Of a DNA stretch of 50,510 nucleotides, positions 21,903 to 29,699 are shown piece by piece. The DNA is from Parvularcula sp038745625. GTDB taxonomy: Bacteria; Pseudomonadota; Alphaproteobacteria; Caulobacterales; Parvularculaceae. The notes beneath the pieces are model-generated. The model saw only the letters and a list, made by a program, of their open reading frames with translations. It had not been told where the DNA came from and did no database searches. Each line of letters opens with the position of its first letter. The first letter of the stretch is position 1. The position numbers and the translations under genes were made by a program. The stretch covers positions 1 to 50,510 of the forward strand of contig JBCDLG010000010.1 in assembly GCA_038745625.1 (NCBI GenBank). Reading direction: 5' to 3'.

Positions 21903-22217
21903 ATGGCAGCTCGTATCAAAAAGGGCGATAAGGTCGTGGTCCTTGCTGGCAAGGACAAAGGCGCTGAGGGCGAAGTTCTGAAAGTGATGCCCAAAGACGA
22001 TCGCGTTCTCGTGCAGGGCGTTCAGATGGTCACCAAGCACCGCAAACCTTCGCAGCAGAGCCAAGGCGGCCTCGAGCGGATGGAGGCACCAATCCACGTC
22101 TCCAACGTAGCGCTCAAAGATCCCAAAGACGGCAAGCCGACCCGCATCGGATTTGAAGTCCGCGACGGCAAAAAAGTCCGTGTCGCGAAACGCTCGGGGG
22201 AGGTCCTCGATGTCTGA
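21903..22217 (+). CDS. rplX: 50S ribosomal protein L24
   Basis: The 104-residue 50S assembly initiator has a KOW motif (KKGDKVVVLAGKDKGAEGEV) in its first 30 residues and the GGLERMEAPIHVSNVALKDP segment. The last eight bases overlap the start of rplE. Confidence 0.97.
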   Translation: MAARIKKGDKVVVLAGKDKGAEGEVLKVMPKDDRVLVQGVQMVTKHRKPSQQSQGGLERMEAPIHVSNVALKDPKDGKPTRIGFEVRDGKKVRVAKRSGEVLDV

Positions 22218-22779
22218 GACAGCAGTTGAAAACTACGTTCCGCGTCTGAAGACCAAGTATGTCGATTCCATCCGGGATAAGATGAAAGAGACGTTCTCTT
22301 ATGGGAACGTCATGCAGATCCCGCGGCTGGAGAAAGTCGTCATCAATATGGGCGTCGGCGACGCGGTCAACGACCGGAAAGCCGTGGAGAAGGCTGCGGA
22401 AGAGCTCGAAGCGATCGCTGGTCAAAAGCCCGTGATCACCAAAGCGTCGAAGTCGATTGCGGGCTTTAAAGTCCGTGAAGAGATGGCTCTTGGCTGCAAG
22501 GTCACGCTGCGAGGCGAGAAGATGTACGAATTCGTCGATCGCCTCACCACCATCGCTCTTCCTCGGGTCCGCGATTTCCGCGGTCTCAACCCGAAAAGCT
22601 TTGACGGTCGCGGTAATTTCGCGATGGGCCTCAAAGAACACATCGTCTTCCCGGAAATCGACTACGATAAGGTCGAGACCCAGCGCGGTATGGACATCAT
22701 TGTCTGCACCACAGCGCCTACGGATGATGAAGCCCGCGCGCTTTTGAAAGAGTTCAATTTCCCCTTCCGCGACAGGTAG
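22210..22779 (+). CDS. rplE: 50S ribosomal protein L5
   Basis: The 189-residue 5S rRNA-binding protein starts at ATG 22210 (MSETAVENYVPRLKTKY). The frame stays open upstream into rplX, but that part has no L5 similarity. Diagnostic segments are PRLEKVVINMGVGDAVNDRK, AGQKPVITKASKSIAGFKVR and GRGNFAMGLKEHIVFPEIDY. It overlaps rplX by eight bases. Confidence 0.97.
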   Translation: MSETAVENYVPRLKTKYVDSIRDKMKETFSYGNVMQIPRLEKVVINMGVGDAVNDRKAVEKAAEELEAIAGQKPVITKASKSIAGFKVREEMALGCKVTLRGEKMYEFVDRLTTIALPRVRDFRGLNPKSFDGRGNFAMGLKEHIVFPEIDYDKVETQRGMDIIVCTTAPTDDEARALLKEFNFPFRDR

Positions 22780-22838
22780 TGAAGGGTTGTTCGGTACTTC
22801 CTTAGGCAGAGGAAAAGGCCGGAAAGGAGAAAGAAGAC

Positions 22839-23144
22839 ATGGCGAAAAAAGCGATGGTCGAACGCGACACGAAGCGTCGGCGCCTTGCTAAGAAATGGGA
22901 TGCCCGCCGCGAGCGCCTGAAGGCGATCATGCGGTCTGAAGATGCAAGCCCCGAAGACAAGTTCAAGGCCGCAATGGCGTTGGCTGAAATTCCGCGTAAC
23001 GCATCGAAAACCCGCATTCGCAACCGTTGCCAAGTGACCGGCCGTCCGCGCGGTTACTACCGTAAACTGAAGATGTCGCGCATCGCGCTGCGGGAGCTCG
23101 GCTCCCTCGGCAAGGTGCCCGGCCTCGTGAAATCCAGCTGGTAA
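22839..23144 (+). CDS. rpsN: 30S ribosomal protein S14, zinc-free long form
   Basis: The 101-residue protein is the C-minus type: the NRCQVTGRPRGYYRKLKMSR region has a single cysteine, so no zinc ribbon is possible. GGAGA before the ATG is well placed. A 59-bp spacer separates it from rplE, the longest gap in this stretch. Confidence 0.97.
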   Translation: MAKKAMVERDTKRRRLAKKWDARRERLKAIMRSEDASPEDKFKAAMALAEIPRNASKTRIRNRCQVTGRPRGYYRKLKMSRIALRELGSLGKVPGLVKSSW

Positions 23145-23159
23145 GGGGACAGATAGACG

Positions 23160-23558
23160 ATGACCATTGGTGATCCTCTCGGTGATATGCTGACCCGCAT
23201 CCGCAACGCGCAAATGCGCGGGATGTCGAAGGCGGTGACCCCGGCTTCGAAGCTGCGTCAGCGTGTGCTCGATGTTCTGGAGTCGGAAGGCTTCATCCGC
23301 GGCTATGCGCGGGTTGAGCATGAAGGCAACAAGGCCGATCTCGAGATCGAGCTGAAATATTTCGACGGCGACCCTGTTATTTCGAAGATCAAACGGGTCT
23401 CGAAGCCTGGCCGCCGCGTTTATTCATCCGTCAAAGATATTGAGCCTGTGCGGAACGGTCTCGGCATCTCCATCCTTTCGACCCCGAAGGGTGTGATGTC
23501 TGACGCTGTCGCGCGCGAGCACAATGTCGGCGGCGAAGTTCTTTGTCAGGTGTACTGA
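23160..23558 (+). CDS. rpsH: 30S ribosomal protein S8
   Basis: The 132-residue protein begins MTIGDPLGDMLTRIRNAQMR and ends with the conserved GVMSDAVAREHNVGGEVLCQ plus VY. It binds the central domain of 16S rRNA and, in E. coli, represses the spc operon through a site near rplE. That site was not identified here. Confidence 0.97.
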   Translation: MTIGDPLGDMLTRIRNAQMRGMSKAVTPASKLRQRVLDVLESEGFIRGYARVEHEGNKADLEIELKYFDGDPVISKIKRVSKPGRRVYSSVKDIEPVRNGLGISILSTPKGVMSDAVAREHNVGGEVLCQVY

Positions 23559-23560
23559 TC

Positions 23561-24094
23561 ATGTCACGTATCGGCAAAAAACCCGTACCCGTACCGAAGG
23601 GCGTCGAGGCTAAGATCGACGGCCAGGTGGTGAAGGCCAAGGGCTCCAAAGGTGAGATGGAGTTCGTTGTGAACGAGCTTTGCCTCGTTGAAATGGGCGA
23701 TGACGGCATCAAGGTGACCCCGGTCAACAAGACCAAGGAAGCCCGCGCTATGTGGGGCATGAGCCGCACCCAGATCGCCAATATCTTCGAAGGTGTCGCC
23801 AATGGCTTCACCAAACGGCTTGAGCTCGTGGGCGTTGGCTATCGTGCGCAGATGAAGGGCAAGAGCCTCAGCCTCTCCCTCGGTTTCAGCCACGACGTCA
23901 CGTTTGATGCGCCTGAAGGTGTCGAGATCAAATGCGCCAAGCCCACCGAGATCGAGATCTCGGGCCGCGACAAGCAGGTCGTGGGCGAAGTCGCCGCCAA
24001 GATCCGCAGCTTCCGTCCGCCAGAGCCCTACAAAGGCAAAGGCGTCAAATACGAAGGTGAGTACATCTTCCGCAAAGAAGGGAAGAAGAAGTAA
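23561..24094 (+). CDS. rplF: 50S ribosomal protein L6
   Basis: The 177-residue protein starts at ATG 23561 (MSRIGKKPVPVPKG), two bases after rpsH; a GTG-type upstream start inside rpsH would add six foreign residues. The duplicated fold ends in RSFRPPEPYKGKGVKYEGEY, close to the sarcin-ricin loop and the factor-binding site. Confidence 0.97.
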   Translation: MSRIGKKPVPVPKGVEAKIDGQVVKAKGSKGEMEFVVNELCLVEMGDDGIKVTPVNKTKEARAMWGMSRTQIANIFEGVANGFTKRLELVGVGYRAQMKGKSLSLSLGFSHDVTFDAPEGVEIKCAKPTEIEISGRDKQVVGEVAAKIRSFRPPEPYKGKGVKYEGEYIFRKEGKKK

Positions 24095-24096
24095 TC

Positions 24097-24459
24097 ATGG
24101 CTTTGACCCGTATTGCAAAACTCAAAAAGCGCGCCGGTCGTACACGTACGACAATCGCCAAGCGCGCTGGTGGCCGTCCTCGTCTCAGCGTTTATCGCTC
24201 GGGCAAGAACATCACCGCTCAAGTGATCGACGATGCGGCCGGCAAAACGCTGGCTTCGGCTTCGTCTCTCGAAAAAGACTTCCGTGCGAAGACCAAAGGT
24301 TCGAATGCAGACGCGGCGGCAGAGATCGGCAAGCTGGTTGCCGCTCGTGCCAAAGAAGCCGGTGTCGAGCACGTGATCTTCGACCGCGGCGGTTACCTCT
24401 TTCATGGCCGGGTGAAAGCCCTCGCCGAAGCCGCCCGTGAGGGCGGTCTCAAGTTCTAA
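24097..24459 (+). CDS. rplR: 50S ribosomal protein L18
   Basis: The 120-residue 5S rRNA-binding protein contains GRPRLSVYRSGKNITAQVID and the C-terminal FDRGGYLFHGRVKALAEAAR with EGGLKF. It begins two bases after rplF. Confidence 0.97.
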   Translation: MALTRIAKLKKRAGRTRTTIAKRAGGRPRLSVYRSGKNITAQVIDDAAGKTLASASSLEKDFRAKTKGSNADAAAEIGKLVAARAKEAGVEHVIFDRGGYLFHGRVKALAEAAREGGLKF

Positions 24460-24472
24460 GGGACCCTGACAG

Positions 24473-25066
24473 ATGGCAAGAGAACCAAAACAAGGTGGTG
24501 ATCGTCGCCGTAAGGGCGGCGCTGCGCGCGAAGAGGAACGCGATGAGTTCCAGGATCGCCTGGTGGCGATCAACCGCGTCGCAAAAACGGTGAAGGGTGG
24601 TAAAAACTTCGGTTTTGCGGCGCTCGTCGTGGTCGGCGATCAAAAGGGCCGTGTTGGCTATGGCAAGGGCAAGGCCCGCGAGGTGCCCGAGGCGATCCGT
24701 AAGGCGAGCCAGGAAGCCAAGCGCAACATGATCCGTGTGCCGATGCGCGATGGTCGGACGCTCCACCATGACGCCCATGGCCGTCACGGTGCTGGTAAAG
24801 TCGTGATCCGTACGGCGCCTCCGGGGACCGGTGTGATCGCCGGTGGTCCGATGCGTGCTGTCTTTGAAATGCTCGGCATCCAGGACGTGGTGGCGAAGTC
24901 GATCGGCACATCGAACCCTTACAACATGGTGCGTGCCACCGTGGACGCCCTCAAAGAGCAATCGAACCCGCGTTCGATCGCAGCCAAGCGCGGCCTGAAG
25001 GTCTCTGACCTGATCGCCCGCCGGGCGGCTGTGCAGGCGGACGCCACCGCAGTGGATGCAGGCTGA
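24473..25066 (+). CDS. rpsE: 30S ribosomal protein S5
   Basis: The 197-residue protein helps decoding fidelity and mRNA unwinding. The S5 RNA-binding domain reads DRLVAINRVAKTVKGGKNFG and GRVGYGKGKAREVPEAIRKA, followed by the C-terminal RTAPPGTGVIAGGPMRAVFE. It has a polar N-terminal extension of about 25 residues. The stop shares one base with the rpmD start. Confidence 0.97.
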   Translation: MAREPKQGGDRRRKGGAAREEERDEFQDRLVAINRVAKTVKGGKNFGFAALVVVGDQKGRVGYGKGKAREVPEAIRKASQEAKRNMIRVPMRDGRTLHHDAHGRHGAGKVVIRTAPPGTGVIAGGPMRAVFEMLGIQDVVAKSIGTSNPYNMVRATVDALKEQSNPRSIAAKRGLKVSDLIARRAAVQADATAVDAG

Positions 25067-25341
25067 TGGCTGAAGAACTGAAACGCGAACCAGGCCGCGG
25101 TCGTCGTGCGCCGAAAAACTACGGTGCGGACAAAGCGAAAGCCGAAGGCCGCGGCGTCATCACCGTTCGTCAGTACGGATCACCGATCCGCCGCGAGGCG
25201 AGCCAGGAGCGGACCCTCAAAGGTCTTGGTCTTGGTAAGGTCGGCCGTGAGCGCGAGCTTGAAGACACCCCTGCGATCCGGGGCATGGTGCGGAAAGTCC
25301 GCCACATGGTCGAGATCGTCGGTGAACCGCGCCTGCCGTAA
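25066..25341 (+). CDS. rpmD: 50S ribosomal protein L30 with basic N-terminal extension
   Basis: The core from about residue 30 (GVITVRQYGSPIRREASQER) through LEDTPAIRGMVRKVRHMVEI is standard L30. The product is 91 residues against about 60 usually. The extra 29 are at the N-terminus and rich in Arg, Lys and Glu. There is no alternative start codon between ATG 25066 and the core, and the ATG overlaps the rpsE stop, so the extension looks real. A 192-bp non-coding gap follows, with a repeat. Confidence 0.94.
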   Translation: MAEELKREPGRGRRAPKNYGADKAKAEGRGVITVRQYGSPIRREASQERTLKGLGLGKVGRERELEDTPAIRGMVRKVRHMVEIVGEPRLP

Positions 25342-25533
25342 CGGGAGAGCACGGATCAATACCGTTGTCCCGGACGGCCGAAGGCTGATCCGGGACCCAA
25401 GGCAAGACACTGGTTCCTTGGTATGCGGCACGATCGTCTTCCGGCCATGGGTTCCGGCTCTTCGCTGCGCTCGGCCAGGATGACGATGAAAGACAAGGCG
25501 AGGGCACTGCCCGTATAGTCGAAGGAAAAGACA
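25342..25533. repeat. palindromic intergenic repeat-like element between rpmD and rplO
   Basis: The gap holds several stem-forming units. GTCCCGGA (25367-25374) pairs perfectly with TCCGGGAC (25389-25396) around a GCC/GGC inner stem. CCAAGG (25397-25402) pairs with CCTTGG (25416-25421). Next is a GGCTCTTCGCTGCGCTCGGCC block followed by AGGATGACG at about 25455-25486. Sequences of the type 'ATCCGGGACCCA ... TTCGCTGCGCTCGGCCAGGATGACG' are typical of dispersed extragenic palindromes in alphaproteobacteria. Only one copy is visible in this window, so repeat status is inferred from form. It is transcribed within the spc mRNA. Confidence 0.7.
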
Positions 25534-26046
25534 ATGAGACTGACAGATCTGGCCGATAACCCCGGCGCGCGGAAACCGAAAAAGCGCGTTGCGCGCGGTA
25601 TCGGTTCAGGCCGCGGCAAGACCGCTGGCCGCGGTGTGAAGGGCCAAAAATCCCGTTCGGGTGTGGCCATCAACGGCTTTGAGGGCGGTCAGATGCCGCT
25701 CCACATGAGGCTGCCGAAGCGCGGCTTCAATAAGCCCAACCGCAAGGACTTCACTGAGATCAGCCTGGCGCACATCCAAGCCGCCGCTGATGCTGGCGTC
25801 ACGAAGATCACAGAGGATGGCCTCATCGAGGCTGGCTTTGTCGATAAGAAGCTCGACGGCCTTCGTCTTCTCGGTACCGGTGAGTTGACGAGCAAAGTCG
25901 ACGTCACCGTCACTTACGCCACGGCGTCCGCTCGCGCTGCGGTCGAGAAAGCCGGCGGCACGGTCACCATGACCCGCCCTGAAAAGCACAAGCGCCTCCG
26001 CGGCAAAGAACGCGAAGAGGCCAAGGCGGCAGCGAAGAAAAAATAA
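25534..26046 (+). CDS. rplO: 50S ribosomal protein L15
   Basis: The 170-residue protein has the Gly/Arg/Lys-rich N-terminal half (KRVARGIGSGRGKTAGRGVK and FEGGQMPLHMRLPKRGFNK) and the globular part ending in KAGGTVTMTRP. A lysine-rich tail of about 20 residues is longer than in E. coli. AAGGAA precedes the ATG. It is the last gene of this transcription unit, since a strong terminator follows, rather than leading directly into secY. Confidence 0.97.
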   Translation: MRLTDLADNPGARKPKKRVARGIGSGRGKTAGRGVKGQKSRSGVAINGFEGGQMPLHMRLPKRGFNKPNRKDFTEISLAHIQAAADAGVTKITEDGLIEAGFVDKKLDGLRLLGTGELTSKVDVTVTYATASARAAVEKAGGTVTMTRPEKHKRLRGKEREEAKAAAKKK

Positions 26047-26066
26047 TCGGTATACAGCTGATCAAT

Positions 26067-26101
26067 AAAAAAGGCGCGGCCAGCTGGCTCGCGCCTTTTT
26101 T
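26067..26101. terminator. intrinsic terminator after rplO
   Basis: AAAAAAGGCGCG (26067-26078) pairs perfectly with CGCGCCTTTTTT (26090-26101) around an 11-base loop that can itself pair. The A and T runs on both sides make it usable from either direction. It ends the S10/spc unit before secY. Confidence 0.92.
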
Positions 26102-26127
26102 ATTTGCGAAGACATCGCTGCACCAAA

Positions 26128-26156
26128 AAAGGGCGCCGCCGAAGCATGCGCCCTTT
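26128..26156 (-). terminator. intrinsic terminator for the minus-strand VPxPGA protein gene
   Basis: AAAGGGCGC (26128-26136) pairs with GCGCCCTTT (26148-26156). Read on the minus strand the stem is followed by a run of T (bases 26125-26130 are A on the plus strand). It sits 24 bp past the stop of the gene at 26180-26941. Confidence 0.8.
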
Positions 26157-26179
26157 GTCTTGGTGGTGAGGGTTTGTCT

Positions 26180-26941
26180 TTATGCAGCCAGCTTGCGGCG
26201 GGCGGCCCAACCGGCGAGGACCGATCCGAAGAGCACAACGGCGCCCGGTACTGGCACATATTCCGCGCTGAAGTTGAGATCGCCGTGGATCGTTGAACCC
26301 GACATCAAGGTATAGCCCAGATCGTTCGCCGCCGTGCCAGAGAAGGCGATGTTGAACCAGCCCGATCCGCCGAGGAAAGCGTCGTTGAAGATATCGTCCA
26401 TGTCGATGTTGAACGCATCGCCGCCTTGGCCCCACTGGAATGGGTGCTTATCAGACGAGTGGTCGGTCATCACCGCAGTGATGCCAGCAAGGTCGCCCGT
26501 GCCGGTCATGGTCGATGTGCCGTACTCGTAGTAAGACATCTGATCGATGAACGCGATCCGGCGCGCATCGGTGGCGGGCAGGTTCAGGATGTCCTTGCAA
26601 TCGCTGCCTTGGCAATATGGCAGGGCAGGCGGAGTGGCGTCGAGCGTGAGGTCCACCGAGATGTCGAAGCCGAACGTGCTCTCAACGCGGTTGATCACGC
26701 TGGCCGTGATCGTCGCCGACGAAAAATCATCGGCGAAAACGATCTTTGAGCCGTCCTGCAACGACCAGTTTTTTGCCGCGCCGACGACATTGCCGCTCGA
26801 GTTTTTGATGAAGTTGCTCAGCCACAGACCGTGATGGGGCAGGGCCGGCGTGGCGTCGGAAATGTCGTAGGTCACAGCGGCGAGAGCTTGCGCACCCAGC
26901 AACGAAACAGCTGCACTGACGGCAGCAATGAACTTTTTCAT
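26180..26941 (-). CDS. exported protein with VPxPGA (PEP-CTERM-type) C-terminal sorting signal
   Basis: The 253-residue product has a signal peptide (MKKFIAAVSAAVSLLGAQALA) and a beta-rich, Asp/Thr/Gly-rich mature part with one close cysteine pair (YCQGSDCKD). The C-terminal tripartite tail is YVPVPGAVVLFGSVLAGWAA followed by RRKLAA: a VPxPGA motif, a hydrophobic helix, then basic residues. This is the architecture of PEP-CTERM/VPLPA-type proteins processed by exosortases and usually tied to exopolysaccharide-producing envelopes. The mature function is unknown. It lies on the opposite strand between rplO and secY, with its own terminator; a GGGGGG ribosome-binding site precedes the ATG. No exosortase gene is in this window. 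Confidence 0.82.
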   Translation of the reverse strand: MKKFIAAVSAAVSLLGAQALAAVTYDISDATPALPHHGLWLSNFIKNSSGNVVGAAKNWSLQDGSKIVFADDFSSATITASVINRVESTFGFDISVDLTLDATPPALPYCQGSDCKDILNLPATDARRIAFIDQMSYYEYGTSTMTGTGDLAGITAVMTDHSSDKHPFQWGQGGDAFNIDMDDIFNDAFLGGSGWFNIAFSGTAANDLGYTLMSGSTIHGDLNFSAEYVPVPGAVVLFGSVLAGWAARRKLAA

Positions 26942-27213
26942 GGAACCCCCCGGCTCTCTTCAAAAAGGATAGCAGCAGATTAACACCCTGCGGCGAAACG
27001 CACCACCAATGTTAACGAGTAGCACCCTTAAACATGCCCGTTTTTGGCGTGGGGCTGGCATGCTTCAACTTTTTGTTCGCCACCGTCGGGTGAACGTGGG
27101 TTGCGCCAGGACTTGGCGGTTCCAATCTTGGGCCTTGAGCAGGGGACGCTGCGATGAGGACGTGGTCGCCAGCGTGCGGCCCTCATTCACTCTCCCGCTC
27201 CGCGATTTTCTTC

Positions 27214-27241
27214 TTGATTCCGAGCCGACAGCATCTAGCAA
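27214..27241 (+). promoter_or_regulatory. candidate secY promoter at the end of the 306-bp gap 26942-27247
   Basis: TTGATT (27214-27219), a 16-bp spacer and TAGCAA (27236-27241) end six bases before the secY ATG. No Shine-Dalgarno-like purine run lies before that ATG. If this promoter is real, the secY message would be leaderless or nearly so. The rest of the gap is AT-richer next to 26942-27030 (probably the promoter of the minus-strand gene) and otherwise shows nothing I can assign. Confidence 0.3.
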
Positions 27242-27247
27242 CCCCCG

Positions 27248-28597
27248 ATGACCTCAGCCGCAGAACAAATGGCTTCCAACTTCTCCTTCGGCAATTTTGC
27301 CAAGGCAGATGAACTTAGGAAGCGGATCTTCTTCACCCTCGGTGCGCTTATTGTGTACCGCGTGGGCACGTTCATCCCGATTCCGGGTGTGAACCCTGAC
27401 GCCTTCGCCGATCTTTTCTCGACGCAGACGGGCGGCCTTTTGGGCACGTTCAACCTGTTCTCAGGCGGCGCGACCGAGCGGATGGCGATTCTCGCGCTCA
27501 ACATCATGCCCTACATCTCCGCGTCGATTATCATGCAGATGATGTCAGCGATCGTCCCTTCGCTGGAGGCGATCAAGAAAGAGGGTGAGGCAGGGCGCCG
27601 GCAGATCAACCAATATACGCGCTACCTGACCGTGCTCTTGGCGCTGGTGCAGGGCTATTTCATCGCCGCTACGATCGCGGGGCAGACCAGCCCTAACGGC
27701 ATCCCGATTGTCCCAAACGCGGGGCCAATGTTCATCCCCACGACGGTGGTGACCCTCGTCGGCGGCGTCATGTTCCTCGTCTGGCTTGGTGAGCAGATCA
27801 CGGCGCGGGGCATCGGTAACGGGATCTCGCTGATCATCTTTGCTGGGATCATCGCGGAGCTACCGCGGGCAGCCGCGGGTCTTTTGACCTCGGGTCAAAC
27901 CGGTGCGCTTCCTGCCTTCGTTGTGATCCTGGTGATCGTTCTCGCGATCGCGCTCATTTCGTTTGTTGTCTTCATGGAGCGCTCACAGCGGCGGCTGCTG
28001 GTCCAGTACCCGCGGCGCCAGCAGGGCAACAAGATGACCCAAGGCGAGAAGAGCCACCTTCCGCTGAAGCTCAACACAGCCGGTGTGATCCCGCCGATCT
28101 TTGCCAGCTCGCTCCTGTTTTTGCCTGCGACAGCGCAAGGCGCGATTGGGCAGAGTGCGCCGCTTTGGCTGCAGGATCTTGTGGGGAGCCTGACGCCAGG
28201 CAACTGGCCGTACATGGCGCTTTATGCAGGCGGCATCATCTTCTTCTGCTTCCTTTACACCTCGATCGTCTTCAACCCGCAGGACACGGCCGACACGCTG
28301 AAACAGTATGGCGGCTATATCCAAGGCTATCGTCCGGGCGCGAAAACGGCCGAATACATCGACTACGTCCTGACACGGATCACTTGCATTGGTGCTGCGT
28401 ATTTGACCTTTGTCTGCTTGATGCCGGAGTTCCTGCGCATGCAGTATTCAGGCATCCCGGTTTACCTCGGGGGCACGTCACTCTTGATTGTGGTGACAGT
28501 CACACTGGACACGGTGCAGCAGATTCAGGGACACCTTCTAGCGCAGCAGTATGAGTCGCTGATCAAGAAGTCGAAGTTGAGAGGAACGCGCGGATGA
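27248..28597 (+). CDS. secY: preprotein translocase channel subunit SecY
   Basis: The 449-residue inner-membrane protein has ten hydrophobic helices. Conserved parts include YRVGTFIPIPGVNPDAFADL at TM1 and the plug region, GGATERMAILALNIMPYISA at TM2, the cytosolic loop RRQQGNKMTQGEKSHLPLKL and NPQDTADTLKQYGGYIQGYR before TM9. It forms the protein-conducting channel with SecE and SecG and receives SecA and SRP clients. The start shown has no ribosome-binding site; an in-frame ATG at 27269 has none either. The stop overlaps the adk start as ATGA. Confidence 0.98.
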   Translation: MTSAAEQMASNFSFGNFAKADELRKRIFFTLGALIVYRVGTFIPIPGVNPDAFADLFSTQTGGLLGTFNLFSGGATERMAILALNIMPYISASIIMQMMSAIVPSLEAIKKEGEAGRRQINQYTRYLTVLLALVQGYFIAATIAGQTSPNGIPIVPNAGPMFIPTTVVTLVGGVMFLVWLGEQITARGIGNGISLIIFAGIIAELPRAAAGLLTSGQTGALPAFVVILVIVLAIALISFVVFMERSQRRLLVQYPRRQQGNKMTQGEKSHLPLKLNTAGVIPPIFASSLLFLPATAQGAIGQSAPLWLQDLVGSLTPGNWPYMALYAGGIIFFCFLYTSIVFNPQDTADTLKQYGGYIQGYRPGAKTAEYIDYVLTRITCIGAAYLTFVCLMPEFLRMQYSGIPVYLGGTSLLIVVTVTLDTVQQIQGHLLAQQYESLIKKSKLRGTRG

Positions 28598-29172
28598 TCG
28601 TCATCTTTTTGGGACCGCCAGGGGCCGGAAAAGGCACCCAGGCTAAGATGATTGCGTCAAAGCACGGCATTCCTCAGCTCTCGACCGGTGACATGCTTCG
28701 CGCCGCCGTCGCGGCAGGAACCGAACTGGGCCTCAAGTGCAAAGCGATCATGGATGCCGGTGATCTTGTCTCGGACGAGATCATGGCGGGTGTCATCGCC
28801 GACCGCATTGACCAAGACGACTGCAAAGACGGCTTTTTGCTGGACGGTTTCCCGCGGACCCTGCCGCAGGGTGAGGTGCTCGAAGACATGCTGAAGGCCA
28901 AGGGCCGTCCCGTGGATGTGGTGCTGGAGCTGCGCGTCGATGACAACGAGCTCGTCAACCGCCTGAACAGCCGCATCGCCGAGACCAAGGCAGCGGGCGG
29001 TGAGGTGCGCGCGGACGATAATGAAGACACGTTCCGCAAGCGCCTGGGCGTTTACAACAGCCAGACGGCCCCGCTGGTCCCCTTTTACGAGGAGCGTGGG
29101 CTGCTGAAATCGATCGATGGGATGTTGGCGATCGACGAGGTCACAGCTGCCATTGAAGCTGCGCTCGCGTGA
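28594..29172 (+). CDS. adk: adenylate kinase, short form
   Basis: The 192-residue enzyme converts ATP and AMP to two ADP. It has the P-loop GPPGAGKGTQ (residues 7-16), the AMP-binding LSTGDMLRAAV and DGFPRTLPQ, and no zinc-finger LID insertion, as is common in alphaproteobacteria. The gene starts inside the secY stop (ATGA), with AGAGGAA upstream. A 158-bp gap precedes rpsM. Confidence 0.98.
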   Translation: MIVIFLGPPGAGKGTQAKMIASKHGIPQLSTGDMLRAAVAAGTELGLKCKAIMDAGDLVSDEIMAGVIADRIDQDDCKDGFLLDGFPRTLPQGEVLEDMLKAKGRPVDVVLELRVDDNELVNRLNSRIAETKAAGGEVRADDNEDTFRKRLGVYNSQTAPLVPFYEERGLLKSIDGMLAIDEVTAAIEAALA

Positions 29173-29197
29173 ACAGCTTGAAGGCGTCTCAATGAGC

Positions 29198-29228
29198 TTG
29201 ACAGCGCGATGACAGGGGTTAGACCCCT
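29198..29228 (+). promoter_or_regulatory. candidate alpha-operon promoter and small hairpin before rpsM
   Basis: The 158-bp adk-rpsM gap contains a perfect -35 hexamer TTGACA (29198-29203), with TAGACC 16 bp later (29220-29225). The second hexamer is embedded in a 6-bp hairpin, AGGGGT (29214-29219) with ACCCCT (29223-29228), followed by GCTTT. It may be a promoter, a weak terminator after adk, or both. The evidence is by eye only. Confidence 0.35.
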
Positions 29229-29330
29229 GCTTTCCGCACGACCGGATGTCGGCACGCTTTGCCTATGGGCGGGGCGTGCTCATGTTTTTTTCGCCGCAGA
29301 TGATCTGCGCACCCGCAAGAGAGGATAACG

Positions 29331-29699
29331 ATGGCCCGCATCGCCGGTGTGAACATCCCTAACAACAAGCGCGTGCATATTGCGCTGACCTATATCCATG
29401 GCATCGGTCTGACCAAAGCCAAGGAAATCGTTGAGAAAACCGATCTCGACTTCACCCGCCGTGTGCAGGACCTGACGGACGCGGAGGTGCTTCGGATCCG
29501 TGAAGCGATCGACGCCGATTACACCGTGGAAGGCGACCTTCGCCGTGAGAACGCGCAGAATATCAAGCGCCTCATGGACCTTGGCTGCTATCGCGGTCTT
29601 CGTCACCGCCGCGGCCTGCCTGTTCGTGGCCAGCGCACCCACACCAACGCTCGGACGCGTAAAGGTCCAGCCAAACCGATCGCCGGGAAGAAGAAGTAA
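29331..29699 (+). CDS. rpsM: 30S ribosomal protein S13
   Basis: The 122-residue 30S head protein contacts the P-site tRNA and 50S. MARIAGVNIPNNKRVHIALT, GCYRGLRHRRGLPVRGQRTH and the basic tail KGPAKPIAGKKK are typical. AGAGGA precedes the ATG. The stop overlaps the rpsK start by one base. Confidence 0.98.
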   Translation: MARIAGVNIPNNKRVHIALTYIHGIGLTKAKEIVEKTDLDFTRRVQDLTDAEVLRIREAIDADYTVEGDLRRENAQNIKRLMDLGCYRGLRHRRGLPVRGQRTHTNARTRKGPAKPIAGKKK

